Assembly (NCBI GenBank): GCA_013388745.1
Contig: JACAER010000006.1
Span: 62,001-126,000 of the forward strand
DNA length: 64,000 nucleotides
From: Chloroflexota bacterium
GTDB taxonomy: Bacteria > Chloroflexota > Anaerolineae > Aggregatilineales > Phototrophicaceae
Direction of reading: 5' to 3'
Shown here one piece after another: positions 25,643 through 34,293 of the stretch (the stretch's first letter is position 1; each line of letters starts with the position of its first letter). The position numbers and the translations under genes are program-made. The notes beneath the pieces were generated by a model. The model was not told the DNA's origin. It ran no database searches and worked only from the letters and a program-made list of their open reading frames with translations.

Positions 25643-26756
25643 CGCGGTGGCTGAGCATCTCGTTGATGAGCTTGACCAGACGGCGCAGTTCGTCTTCTAA
25701 ATCCTCACTGATGCCCTCTTCGATAACGGCCTCGCGCAGCAGATCGCGCGCTTCACGCAGATGCGTGTGTCCCTGCCGCAGGCGGTTGAGTCCAGCGCGC
25801 ATCCGTGCCCGCGCCTCACGGTTGGCCGGGCTGGCGGTGTAATCGCTGAAGTCCCAACCATGCCGCACGCCGACACGATGCAGCGCCATGATAAATTCAT
25901 CGATCTGGGCGATCTCCTGCGCGGCGCCGCTTTGCAGCAGTGTTTTGAGATCGGCGCTCAAGGTTGGCTCGACGCCAAAATCCAGTTCGGTCACATCCTG
26001 ATAGCGGTTTTCAGCCTCTTCGCGCGTGCCGGGCTGCGGGCGCAGCGTCATCTTGTAGGGCGATAAGCCCGTGAACAGCGGATAGAGAACGCCCACGCAC
26101 AGGTTGTGAATGTCCATGCGGAAATAATGGCTGTGCGCGCCTATGTCGCCTTCAAGCTGGCGCGAACTGTTGAAGTCGATGATCTGCAACTGGGTGCCGT
26201 CCCAGTAAACATGTTCCAGCTTATGATCCATGTAAACGATGCCCATGCGGTGCGCCAGCCGCAGGGTTTCGGCAAACTGCAAGGCCAGCGCCAGCCCTTC
26301 TTCGCTCGGCAGCCGCCAGCGCGTACTCGCTTTGTCCGGGCGCATCAGGTACAGCAGATTGAAATAACGCGGCAGATAGGCCAGCGCCAGGTAGGGGCGC
26401 CAGCCCTGTTCGGCGTAATCCGGCATGGCCTGCACAAAACCGCTGCTGTCATGCTTAAAGGAGACGATTTCCCCACCAGCAGGGGCTTCGCTCGTCGAAG
26501 ACAGATAGCCGCAGTCGAGCAGGTTAACGACCTGCGGACTGGCGGCCAGGCGTGTGAGCAAATGCGCCTCATTGGCGAAGGCGCGGTATTCCCAGCGCAG
26601 ATCACCGTTAGCCGATAAGTGCTCCGGGCGCATGACCTTAAGGGCGACATTCTGGCCGCTGCGCAAATCCAACACTTCCAGCACACGCGCATAATGCCCC
26701 AGAGCGAAAGTGTCGATAAATTGGTCAATGCGATACAAGGCAGCCAGTTCAGCCAT
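25632..26756 (-). CDS. Divergent Ser/Thr protein kinase-like protein
   Basis: A 374-residue cytoplasmic protein with a reduced kinase fold. NVALKVMRP supplies the ATP-anchoring lysine. The catalytic loop reads YMDHKLEHVYW, so the Asp and Lys of the HRDLKxxN motif stay but the Mg-binding Asn is His and the HR pair is YM. The DFG motif is DFN. The glycine-rich loop is not recognisable. A C-terminal helical region of about 70 residues (LNRLRQGHTHLREARDLLREAV...) follows. It may be a weak kinase or a pseudokinase scaffold. It is divergent to the PP2C phosphatase gene at 26982, with a 225-base shared promoter region; the pair probably acts on common targets. Confidence 0.72.
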   Translation of the reverse strand: MAELAALYRIDQFIDTFALGHYARVLEVLDLRSGQNVALKVMRPEHLSANGDLRWEYRAFANEAHLLTRLAASPQVVNLLDCGYLSSTSEAPAGGEIVSFKHDSSGFVQAMPDYAEQGWRPYLALAYLPRYFNLLYLMRPDKASTRWRLPSEEGLALALQFAETLRLAHRMGIVYMDHKLEHVYWDGTQLQIIDFNSSRQLEGDIGAHSHYFRMDIHNLCVGVLYPLFTGLSPYKMTLRPQPGTREEAENRYQDVTELDFGVEPTLSADLKTLLQSGAAQEIAQIDEFIMALHRVGVRHGWDFSDYTASPANREARARMRAGLNRLRQGHTHLREARDLLREAVIEEGISEDLEDELRRLVKLINEMLSHRVIP

Positions 26757-26921
26757 ACGCGCCCTGAAAGGTTGGGATAAATTTGGGATAACGGCTGTTA
26801 CTTTACCACATTTTGCCCTGATACATAGAGCGGCGATTCTATCCCAAGCAAATCCAACAGCACCAATTTACCATTTTAGGATTACTATTAGGTAGGGCGC
26901 GGTTGTATTTTGTAACTGTGC

Positions 26922-26949
26922 TTGCATCGCGCGCCCTGTTCAGTAGAAT
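26922..26949 (+). promoter_or_regulatory. Promoter of the PP2C phosphatase gene
   Basis: TTGCAT (26922-26927) and TAGAAT (26944-26949), 16-base spacer, 33 bases before the ATG. Confidence 0.55.
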
Positions 26950-26981
26950 AAGAGTCATTGAGACATTGCAAGGAGCCACGT

Positions 26982-27968
26982 ATGCCCGGCCCAGAGCACA
27001 TCCGCCTGCGCAGCAGTGCGCGCTCCCATATGGGGCAAGTGCGTGAAAATAATGAGGATTTTGTGCATCTTTGGGCACAGGATCAGCTACTGCTGGCGAT
27101 TGTGGCTGATGGGATGGGCGGCGCGGTGGCCGGCGAAGAAGCCAGCCGCATCGCGGTAGACACGATTCAGAAAGACCTGACCGCCAAAGAGCACAGCGTC
27201 GACCAAATCGAGCAAGACGATTTATCGGATAAATTGGTGGCAGTCATTCGGCGTGCCAACATGAACATTGTCGAGCATTCGACCGCGCGCCCGGAGCTGA
27301 AAGGGATGGGCACGACGGTAACGCTGGCACTGATACGCAGCAAAGAAGTTATCGTGGCGCATGTCGGCGACAGCCGCGCCTACCTGATCGACGGACAGGA
27401 CGGGCTGATAACGCAGATTACTTCCGATCACAGTTTTGTCGAAGCGCTGCTGCAAGCCGGACATATCACGCGCGAACAGGCAGAAGACCATCCCATGCGC
27501 AACGTATTGTATCGGGCGCTGGGGCAGGCCGAAGAAGTCGATGTCGATTTGTACTATCACCATTTGCATATCGGCGACTGCATGGTGTTGTGTTCCGACG
27601 GGCTGACGCGCCATGTACGCCCGGAAGAAATCGCCCAGCTTACGCTCGGAGAAGATAACCCCGAAGTCATCAGCCAAAAACTGGTCGATCTTGCCAACAA
27701 GCGCGGCGGCGAGGACAATGTGAGTGTGATTGTCGTCAAGGTCGATGCCGACGACACCGGCGAAAAGAACAAGCGCGCCGTCGCCACCTATGACGACGAA
27801 GAAGATACTGTCCTGATGCCGAATCACCCCGCGCTTCAACCCAGCAAAAATCAGGAAGAGGAATACCACGACGAAGACCCGACGCTGATCGACAAAGATC
27901 GCAGTTTCCGCGCCGTGCGTTCGTTCAGCGGCGGCGAAGGCAGCGACCCTTTCAAACCCACGCAGTAA
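26982..27968 (+). CDS. PP2C-type Ser/Thr protein phosphatase
   Basis: A 328-residue phosphatase that removes phosphate from Ser/Thr of kinase targets. The metal-binding motifs of bacterial PP2C (Stp/PrpC) are intact: MGQVRENNEDF, VADGMGGAVAGEEAS, AHVGDSRAYLI, LCSDGLTRHV and GGEDNVSVIVV. The catalytic domain ends near residue 250. The remaining about 75 residues are acidic and low-complexity (DDEEDTVLMPNHPAL, ATYDDEED), a probable linker to partners. The ATG at 26982 follows AAGGAG. No membrane segment is seen. The divergent neighbour is the kinase-like protein, and PknB-like kinase genes occur elsewhere in the window. Confidence 0.92.
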   Translation: MPGPEHIRLRSSARSHMGQVRENNEDFVHLWAQDQLLLAIVADGMGGAVAGEEASRIAVDTIQKDLTAKEHSVDQIEQDDLSDKLVAVIRRANMNIVEHSTARPELKGMGTTVTLALIRSKEVIVAHVGDSRAYLIDGQDGLITQITSDHSFVEALLQAGHITREQAEDHPMRNVLYRALGQAEEVDVDLYYHHLHIGDCMVLCSDGLTRHVRPEEIAQLTLGEDNPEVISQKLVDLANKRGGEDNVSVIVVKVDADDTGEKNKRAVATYDDEEDTVLMPNHPALQPSKNQEEEYHDEDPTLIDKDRSFRAVRSFSGGEGSDPFKPTQ

Positions 27969-28007
27969 ACGCGCAGGTTATGCCCACACGATTAACACGC
28001 TATCAGC

Positions 28008-28013
28008 TATAAT
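28008..28013 (+). promoter_or_regulatory. Putative -10 box of the ABC-F gene
   Basis: TATAAT 39 bases before the ATG at 28052; no good -35 hexamer is seen. Confidence 0.4.
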
Positions 28014-28051
28014 GTTGAGCGTCTGTCCGATGTCATTACAGGCTGCTCATC

Positions 28052-29950
28052 ATGTCTCTGCTCACCACTTACAACGTTAGCAAACAATTCGGCCCGGAAG
28101 AGATTTTCGCGGGCGTCACGCTGGAAATCCCGCAAAAAGCCCGTATCGCCCTGGTCGGCCCGAACGGTGCCGGCAAAACCACCCTGCTCAATATCCTCTA
28201 TGACAGCGAAGCGCCAACCAGCGGCACAGTGACTCGCGCGCGCGGGCTGCGCCTGGGCTTTTTGCCGCAGCGCCCGGAACTGGAAGGCGAACATACGCTG
28301 TGGGAAGAACAGCTCAGCGCGTTCGCCGATTTGCTGCGGCTGGAAGAAGATGTGCAGCATTTAGAGAATCAGATGTCCTCAGCCATGGGCTGCACTGTGC
28401 CAGGCGCGTTGGAAAAATACGGACAGTTGCAGGAGGAATTCGAGCGGCGCGGCGGTTACACCTACGAGAGCCGCATCCGCATGGTGCTGCAAGGCATGGG
28501 CTTTAAGCCCGAAGACTATCCAAAGCCGCTCGACCAGCTTTCGGGCGGGCAAAAAACGCGCGCGCTGCTGGCGCGGCTGCTGCTGCAAGCGCCGGATGTG
28601 CTGCTGCTGGACGAGCCGACCAATCATCTCGATATCGACGCGGTGGAGTGGCTGGAAGGCTTTCTGCGCGATTTTCCCGGTGCAGTGCTGGTCGTCAGCC
28701 ATGACCGCTATTTCATGGATCATGTCGCGACGACCATCTGGGAGATGGATTTTGGCGAGGTGACGGTGTATCGCGGCAACTACAGCGCGTATCTGGCGCA
28801 GCGCGGCGCGCGCTACGAACGGCTGCAAAAAGAATTTGCGGCGCAGCAGGAGATGATTGCCAAAGAAGAAGACTATATCCGCCGCAATATTGCCGGGCAG
28901 AATACCAAACAGGCACAGGGACGGCGCACCCGGCTGGAACGCCTCAAACAGAATCCCGAACGCTACGGCCTTATCACACGCCCGCCCAAACGCCAGCAGC
29001 TCAAATTAGCGCTCGTCAGCAGCGGGCGCAGCGGCGATCGGGTGCTGCACACCAAAGGACTGGTCGTAGGCCGCGAGGCGCACAAACCGCTGTTCAGCGT
29101 GCCAGACATCACACTGCAACGCGGCGAAACAGCGGCGCTGATCGGCCCCAACGGCGTGGGCAAGACGACGTTGTTGAAGACCATTCTCGGCCAACTGCCA
29201 GCGCTGGCGGGCACAAGCACGATTGGCGCGGCAGTGCAGATCGGCTATTTTGCCCAGGCACACGAAGCGCTCGACGAGAAGAAAACGCTTCTCGACGAAT
29301 TATTGAGTGTCAAAAACATGCCCTTGAGCGCTGCGCGCGATTATCTGGCGCTGTATTTGTTTCAGGGTGACGATGTGTTCCGCCACGTGAGCACGCTTTC
29401 CGGCGGCGAACGCGGGCGGCTGGCGTTGGCGAAGCTGGCGCTGGCCGGCGCGAATTTTCTGCTGCTGGACGAGCCAACCAACCATCTGGACATCGCCAGC
29501 CAGGAAATTTTGCAGGATGTGCTTAACCAGTTCGAAGGGACGATTCTGCTGGTCAGCCATGACCGCTATCTGATCGACGCGCTGGCAACGCAAATCTGGT
29601 CGGCGCGTCCCGGCTCACTGCGCGTCTTCAAAGGCACGTATGCGGCGTTTGTGGAAGCGCGTGCGTTGGAAGAACAGGCCGCCGCACAGCCCGCCGCCGC
29701 CAACCAGCCGCGCCCGGCCAGCGCCAACAAAAAACAGGGACTCAACCCCTATGAACTGCGCAAAAAGATCGCCGAAATCGAGGACAACATCCATACGCTG
29801 GAGACCCGCCAGCAGCAGTTAAGCGCCGAAATCGAGCGCGCCAGCAGCAGTGGCGACACGGCGCGTGTGCTGACACTGGGCAGCGAATACACGCAGGTGG
29901 AAAACGCACTGCACGCCGCGCTCCATACCTGGGAACAATTGGTGGAATGA
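28052..29950 (+). CDS. ABC-F family ATP-binding protein (Uup/YdiF-like translation factor)
   Basis: A 632-residue soluble protein with two ABC nucleotide-binding domains and no membrane segments. Domain 1 has Walker A GPNGAGKTT, signature LSGGQKTRALLARLLL, Walker B VLLLDEPTNHLD. Domain 2 has GPNGVGKTT, LSGGERGRLALAKLAL, FLLLDEPTNHLD. The inter-domain linker (about residues 240-330) is helical and basic and contains the ABC-F P-site tRNA interaction region. The C-terminal 90 residues form a coiled coil (YELRKKIAEIEDNIHTLETRQQQLSAEIERA), as in Uup and EF4-type ABC-F proteins. It probably rescues or adjusts stalled ribosomes; resistance function cannot be inferred. Confidence 0.92.
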   Translation: MSLLTTYNVSKQFGPEEIFAGVTLEIPQKARIALVGPNGAGKTTLLNILYDSEAPTSGTVTRARGLRLGFLPQRPELEGEHTLWEEQLSAFADLLRLEEDVQHLENQMSSAMGCTVPGALEKYGQLQEEFERRGGYTYESRIRMVLQGMGFKPEDYPKPLDQLSGGQKTRALLARLLLQAPDVLLLDEPTNHLDIDAVEWLEGFLRDFPGAVLVVSHDRYFMDHVATTIWEMDFGEVTVYRGNYSAYLAQRGARYERLQKEFAAQQEMIAKEEDYIRRNIAGQNTKQAQGRRTRLERLKQNPERYGLITRPPKRQQLKLALVSSGRSGDRVLHTKGLVVGREAHKPLFSVPDITLQRGETAALIGPNGVGKTTLLKTILGQLPALAGTSTIGAAVQIGYFAQAHEALDEKKTLLDELLSVKNMPLSAARDYLALYLFQGDDVFRHVSTLSGGERGRLALAKLALAGANFLLLDEPTNHLDIASQEILQDVLNQFEGTILLVSHDRYLIDALATQIWSARPGSLRVFKGTYAAFVEARALEEQAAAQPAAANQPRPASANKKQGLNPYELRKKIAEIEDNIHTLETRQQQLSAEIERASSSGDTARVLTLGSEYTQVENALHAALHTWEQLVE

Positions 29951-30021
29951 TTACTTGAAAAGCGAGGGAAAATCCTGCGGCAGAGAAATAATTTCCGACG
30001 ACCTGGTATCGAAACTGCGCG

Positions 30022-30096
30022 ATGACGATTAATGCAGCGGAGCGCGAATTCGAAGAAACGCGAGGGACGGCACTTATCAGCGAAGACGAGTATTAA
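30022..30096 (+). pseudogene. Remnant of a SHOCT-type tail, duplicate of the next gene's C-terminus
   Basis: The 24-codon frame MTINAAEREFEETRGTALIS...EDEY stops exactly where the C-terminal helix of the following gene (ALISEDEYQRLRQQIL) continues. It thus looks like a decayed copy of that helix, and no ribosome site precedes it. Confidence 0.45.
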
Positions 30097-30160
30097 CGTT
30101 TATGGCGGCAAATCCCAGAGCGGTTGACTGGGCGCTGTGAACATAGGAGCGATATCGCAT

Positions 30161-30652
30161 ATGAAACGAAGTCCTTTGTTTATCCTGTTTGGCCTACTGG
30201 CTGCCTTTTCCTGTCTGCTGTCGGCAGCCGTGATGGGCGTGTCGCTGCTGCTGCCAGACGCCATGACGCCCTTTTCGTCGTTTTTCTGTGAGCCGGGCGA
30301 ACGCTTGCAGGGCGAACTGTGGATGAGCAGCTCGGAAACGCGCTCCAGCGTGGGCACGTCGTATGTCTGCATCGATGAAAACGGCGGCGAACGCTCGGCC
30401 ACCGGCACAGTACGGCGCGACACGACCATCCTGTTTCTGGCGCTGCTGTTCGCCGGCTTCGCGCTGGGTTTCGTCGCCCTGTGGAATTCGACACCCAGCC
30501 GCAAACGCAAAAATGCGCCGCCCGCTCACAGCAGTATGCCGAGCGACTTGAGCACAGCACTGGGCGAACTGGAACAAGCGCGCGCCAAAGCGCTCATCAG
30601 CGAAGACGAATACCAGCGCTTGCGGCAGCAGATTCTAGAGCGTTTCGCTTAA
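30161..30652 (+). CDS. Small membrane protein with SHOCT-like C-terminal helix
   Basis: A 163-residue protein. The first membrane segment is at about residues 6-29 (LFILFGLLAAFSCLLSAAVMGVSLL), followed by an extracytoplasmic loop of about 55 residues with two cysteines (FCEPGER, YVCIDENGG) that could be paired. The second membrane segment is at about 88-108. The cytoplasmic tail ends LEQARAKALISEDEYQRLRQQILERF, the short oligomerisation-type helix seen in many bacterial membrane proteins. RBS AGGAG precedes the ATG at 30161. No function can be assigned. A degenerate copy of the tail lies just upstream. Confidence 0.75.
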   Translation: MKRSPLFILFGLLAAFSCLLSAAVMGVSLLLPDAMTPFSSFFCEPGERLQGELWMSSSETRSSVGTSYVCIDENGGERSATGTVRRDTTILFLALLFAGFALGFVALWNSTPSRKRKNAPPAHSSMPSDLSTALGELEQARAKALISEDEYQRLRQQILERFA

Positions 30653-30654
30653 GT

Positions 30655-31731
30655 TCAGCGCCACAGCACATCGGGCGTGACTTCGGCCAGCGATGCGCAG
30701 CCGCACAACGCCAGCGCCAGTTCGAATTCTGCCAGCAGCAGATCGAGCACCTGCCCAACCCCGACTTCGCCATCCACCGCCAGCCCCCACAGCACAGGGC
30801 GCCCCAGCAGCACGCCCTGCGCGCCCAGCGCCAGCGCCTTAAGGATGTCTGTGCCCCGCCGCACACCGCCGTCCATCAGCACCGCCGCGCTGCCGCCCAC
30901 CGCCGCCACTACTTCCGGCAGCGCCTCGATGCCTGTGATGGCCGTATCCAACTGCCGCCCGCCGTGATTCGAGACGATCATGCCCGCCGCGCCATGATCG
31001 AGCGCGCGTTTGGCGTCGTCGCCGCGCAAAATGCCCTTCACCAGCAGCGGCATTTTCGTTAGTCCACGCAGCCAATCGAGATCATGCCAGCCCAGATTGG
31101 CGCGCTGCGCGCTGGCGGCATACGCGGCCAACCCAGAATCCCCCTGCGCTGGGTGGATATGCTGAAGCTGCGCGTTCGCCAGATTTTTGGCCTCGTAGCC
31201 CGGCGGCAGATGAAAACGGTTGCGAATATCGGCCTCGCGCCGCCCCAACACCGGCGTATCAACGGTTAGCACCAGCGCCGAGTAGCCGGCGGCTTCCGCA
31301 AGCGCCACCATCTGCTCGGTAGCCGTGCGACTCTGATAGACATAAAGCTGGAACCACTTAGCGGCCGCGCTGGCCGCCGCGATGTCTTCCAACCCGTAAT
31401 TGCTCATCGTGCTAACAACATAATGAATACCGCGTGCAGCCGTCGCCCGCGCCACCGCCAGTTCACCCTCCGGGTGCGCCAGCGCCATAAACGCCATCGG
31501 TGCGATCAACAGCGGCGCCGCCATTTTTTCCCCCAGAATCGTCGTCGTCATGTCGTACTTTTCCACGCCGCGCAGCATCCGCGGGCGCAGCCGCAGCCGC
31601 GCGAACGCCGCGCGGTTTTCCGTCAGCGTCACCTCATCATTCGCGCCGCCCGCGTAATAGTCATAAACCATCTTGTCCAGCTTTTCGCGCGCCATAAGTT
31701 CAAATTCGTGCAGATTGATTGCGTTTGCCAT
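30655..31731 (-). CDS. FMN-dependent alpha-hydroxy acid oxidase/dehydrogenase
   Basis: A 358-residue TIM-barrel flavoenzyme of the glycolate oxidase / lactate dehydrogenase (LldD) family. Visible motifs are YYAGGANDEVTLTENR at the N-terminus and PLLIAPMAF. The FMN-phosphate and active-site region reads VSNHGGRQLDTA, with the catalytic His and Arg, and is followed by MDGGVRRGTDILKALALGA. It oxidises an L-2-hydroxy acid (lactate, glycolate or mandelate type) to the oxo acid, passing electrons to O2 or a membrane acceptor. The substrate is not resolved. The ATG at 31731 begins at the family's usual N-terminus; a weak GGGA lies upstream. The stop codon lies two bases after the end of the convergent SHOCT-like gene. 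Confidence 0.9.
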   Translation of the reverse strand: MANAINLHEFELMAREKLDKMVYDYYAGGANDEVTLTENRAAFARLRLRPRMLRGVEKYDMTTTILGEKMAAPLLIAPMAFMALAHPEGELAVARATAARGIHYVVSTMSNYGLEDIAAASAAAKWFQLYVYQSRTATEQMVALAEAAGYSALVLTVDTPVLGRREADIRNRFHLPPGYEAKNLANAQLQHIHPAQGDSGLAAYAASAQRANLGWHDLDWLRGLTKMPLLVKGILRGDDAKRALDHGAAGMIVSNHGGRQLDTAITGIEALPEVVAAVGGSAAVLMDGGVRRGTDILKALALGAQGVLLGRPVLWGLAVDGEVGVGQVLDLLLAEFELALALCGCASLAEVTPDVLWR

Positions 31732-31860
31732 GATTTTTCCCGCATGAAGATCACCTATCGCGCCGATTATAACGCAGCGTAGGGCAAGCGTAGGCCAGCC
31801 GTCAGGAACGCTTACGCAGGCAGCGGTGTCTACCACAAGGTAGATAGAGGAGTGTTCACC

Positions 31861-32274
31861 ATGAGCAAATTACTCGACAGCCGTCATTACCTGCCGCTGC
31901 GTTTTGGGGTCGCGCTCGGCTATACCATCTTTGTGCTCATTATCCTGCTTCAACCCGCGCGCCAGCCGGTGATTGATCTGCATATCGCCCAGGAGCCACC
32001 CAGCCTGGAGCGCGAATTGTGGTTCGCGTTGGGGCATGTCGTGCTCTTCACGGCGCTCAGCGCGCTGTGGTATTGGGGCTTCAGCGGCCATCTACCGCTG
32101 CGGGCAGCGGCGCTGCTGGCCTTTTGCGTGGCGCTGCTGATCGGCGTTGGCAGCGAGCTGGCGCAGCTTATGACGACCTCGCGTAATCTCTCGCTGCTCG
32201 ACCTTTCCGCCAATGCCTTCGGCGGCCTGCTGCTGATTCTGCTGATCTATGGAATCAGCCGTCGACGTCGATAA
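31861..32274 (+). CDS. VanZ-family membrane protein
   Basis: A 137-residue protein with four hydrophobic segments: about residues 15-33, 58-74, 81-99 and 118-132. It carries the VanZ signature: a His after the second segment (FALGHVVLFTALSALWYW) and GVGSELAQLMTTSRNLSLLDLSANAFGGLLL. The role is unknown; in glycopeptide-resistance clusters VanZ gives low teicoplanin resistance, but genome-wide VanZ proteins occur widely without that function. The ATG at 31861 has GAGGAG just before it and is preferred to the ATG at 31852. Its end overlaps the convergent GT39-like gene by 20 bases. Confidence 0.88.
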   Translation: MSKLLDSRHYLPLRFGVALGYTIFVLIILLQPARQPVIDLHIAQEPPSLERELWFALGHVVLFTALSALWYWGFSGHLPLRAAALLAFCVALLIGVGSELAQLMTTSRNLSLLDLSANAFGGLLLILLIYGISRRRR

Positions 32275-34114
32275 ACCAGGCGCGGTCACGCTGTGCGCGC
32301 ATCTCGATGAGCTGTCGTCCCGGAAACAGATCGAGAATCTGCTGGCGCGTCGTTTCGTCGCCGAAGTTCCACGCCGCGACAATCGGGCTGTCGAAATAGG
32401 GGCTGGTGACAACGTTAAGCGCGGCCAGCGCGCGCCAGCGCACACGGTTATCGCCGCTGCCGGGACCGGTGATCAGCACCAGCGCCGGCTGCCCATTAGT
32501 CATGCGCGCCTGAACCGCTTCGATCACCTCGCGGTTGATCGCGTTAAATCCGTAGAGCGCGCCGATGCGCGGCATACTGTAGGCATACAGACTGTAGAGC
32601 AGCGCCAGCAGCAGCCCGCCGTATACAGCGAATTTCAGCCGCGCGAAACGCCGCGCCAGCCACGCCAGGGGCAGCGCACTCAACAGCGCCATCGCCGCCA
32701 GCGCTTCGAAAAAATAGCGCGTGCTGTACAACTGCGAGCCGATCCAGTACATCATCTGCACCACAATGATCGTTAGCGGCAGTGCCAGCAGCAGCCATAC
32801 CCAACGCTCACGCCGCGAACGGAACAACAGCACCGGCCAGTTAATCCACAGCAGCGCCACGCCAATCCACGTCCACGAAAAACTCGGATTCTGCAATATT
32901 TCCGGCGCGGCGTTGACGGTGCGGATCAGCGCTATCCCGCTCAACGCGGCCCAACAGCCGACCAGCAGCGCCCGCCGCCCCCAGAAGCCCACCAGCAGGC
33001 CGAACGGCAGCAGCAGCCAGCTCATCCCCCACACCGGGAAGTAGCCAGCGTTGGTGCGCACATGCTCTTGCAATTCCGGCGTAAAGGGCGCAAGCTGCAA
33101 GCCCTGTCCGGCGCTGAACGGCGTGATCTGCCAGCCGAACAGATCCGCCGCCAGCAGCGACAGATCAAAGCGCGCGTGGCGCAGCCCTTTTTCCAGCATG
33201 TGGCCGTTGCGCCCATAGCCCGCGCCAAAGCCCACCCGGTCATATTCCCACACCAGCGTATACAGATTTTGCAGCGGATCGCCCGTCGCCGCGCGGTTAA
33301 ACGCCGGAATCGCCAGACTGATGAGGATGGCAACCAGCCCCACCAGCAGCAAGGGGCGCAGTGTCAGCAAGAAGCGCCCGTCGCCACCGATTTTTTCGCG
33401 CCGCTGGCGATATGCCGCGCACACTCGTTCGATCAACCAGCCGCCGCTGCGCACGACAAACGGCAGCGCCAGGGCCACTGCCGTCAGAGGCCGGCTGATG
33501 GCGACCATGCCCAGTGCCGCGCCTGCCACAAGCCCCCACCATACGGCGGGCCGTAAGCGCGCGTTTCCCCGCTGATCTGCTGTGCGTTCCAGTCGCCAGA
33601 AAGCGTACATGAACAGCACCGTAAAAAACAGCGCCGACGTGTGATTCATCAGCGTCGCGTTCAGCAGCAGCGCCATTGGCGAAAACGCCACCAGCGCCGC
33701 CGCCATCAAGCCCACATCGCTATTAAATAACTCCCGCCCCAAACGATAGACCAGCGCCACCGTCAGCCCGGCGAAAAAAGCGTTGACCACCCACCACTGC
33801 CCCAGATTAATGCCCAGCGCCAGCAGCAGCGGCCAGCCCGGCGTATACTTGCCGAAGCGCTGCAAATCCTCGCCGTTGGGGGCAAAATCGATCACGAATG
33901 GTATCCAGAAAGCGCGCCGCGGATTGGGCGAATCGAGCACGACCTCGCCGCGCGCGAACACCCGCGCCTGAAACAAATAGGCCATCTCGTCTTCCAGATG
34001 CGGCAGGCGTTCAAACACGCGATCACTGATGATAGCGGCCATCCCAAAAGCGAAAAGCACTAACAGAATGGCAATGAGGGTGTGCCAGCGCAGGGAGAAG
34101 AATGTGTGTGTCAT
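32255..34114 (-). CDS. GT39/ArnT-like polytopic membrane glycosyltransferase
   Basis: A 619-residue protein with about ten to twelve membrane segments. It has the conserved acidic motif in the first outer loop after helix 1 (LPHLEDEMAYLFQARVFARGEVV), as in lipid-linked mannosyl/arabinosyl transferases. Features include FGKYTPGWPLLLALG, the helix-rich LVYRLGRELFNSDVGLMAAALVAFSPMALLL, and a C-terminal soluble domain of about 100 residues. It would transfer a sugar from a polyprenyl-phosphate donor to a protein or lipid outside the membrane. Starts at 34132 (TTG), 34123 and 34114 are all possible and no ribosome site is good; I chose 34114, which begins just before the first membrane helix. A promoter-like TATAAT overlaps the start region. 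Confidence 0.78.
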   Translation of the reverse strand: MTHTFFSLRWHTLIAILLVLFAFGMAAIISDRVFERLPHLEDEMAYLFQARVFARGEVVLDSPNPRRAFWIPFVIDFAPNGEDLQRFGKYTPGWPLLLALGINLGQWWVVNAFFAGLTVALVYRLGRELFNSDVGLMAAALVAFSPMALLLNATLMNHTSALFFTVLFMYAFWRLERTADQRGNARLRPAVWWGLVAGAALGMVAISRPLTAVALALPFVVRSGGWLIERVCAAYRQRREKIGGDGRFLLTLRPLLLVGLVAILISLAIPAFNRAATGDPLQNLYTLVWEYDRVGFGAGYGRNGHMLEKGLRHARFDLSLLAADLFGWQITPFSAGQGLQLAPFTPELQEHVRTNAGYFPVWGMSWLLLPFGLLVGFWGRRALLVGCWAALSGIALIRTVNAAPEILQNPSFSWTWIGVALLWINWPVLLFRSRRERWVWLLLALPLTIIVVQMMYWIGSQLYSTRYFFEALAAMALLSALPLAWLARRFARLKFAVYGGLLLALLYSLYAYSMPRIGALYGFNAINREVIEAVQARMTNGQPALVLITGPGSGDNRVRWRALAALNVVTSPYFDSPIVAAWNFGDETTRQQILDLFPGRQLIEMRAQRDRAWFIDVDG

Positions 34115-34293
34115 AACGCGCATTATACTCAAGTCGGACGCTCTTGCGACACGGAACTTCCGGGAAATTTGCGCGCTTCAAAGGCAAAGACCGCAACCCA
34201 CAGGGCCATAGCTGCGTACTCATCACAGCGCACAAAAGCAGCTAAGTTGTGTTATGCTTGAGGCGCAAACAAACGCACAGTGGGAAGCGCAAG

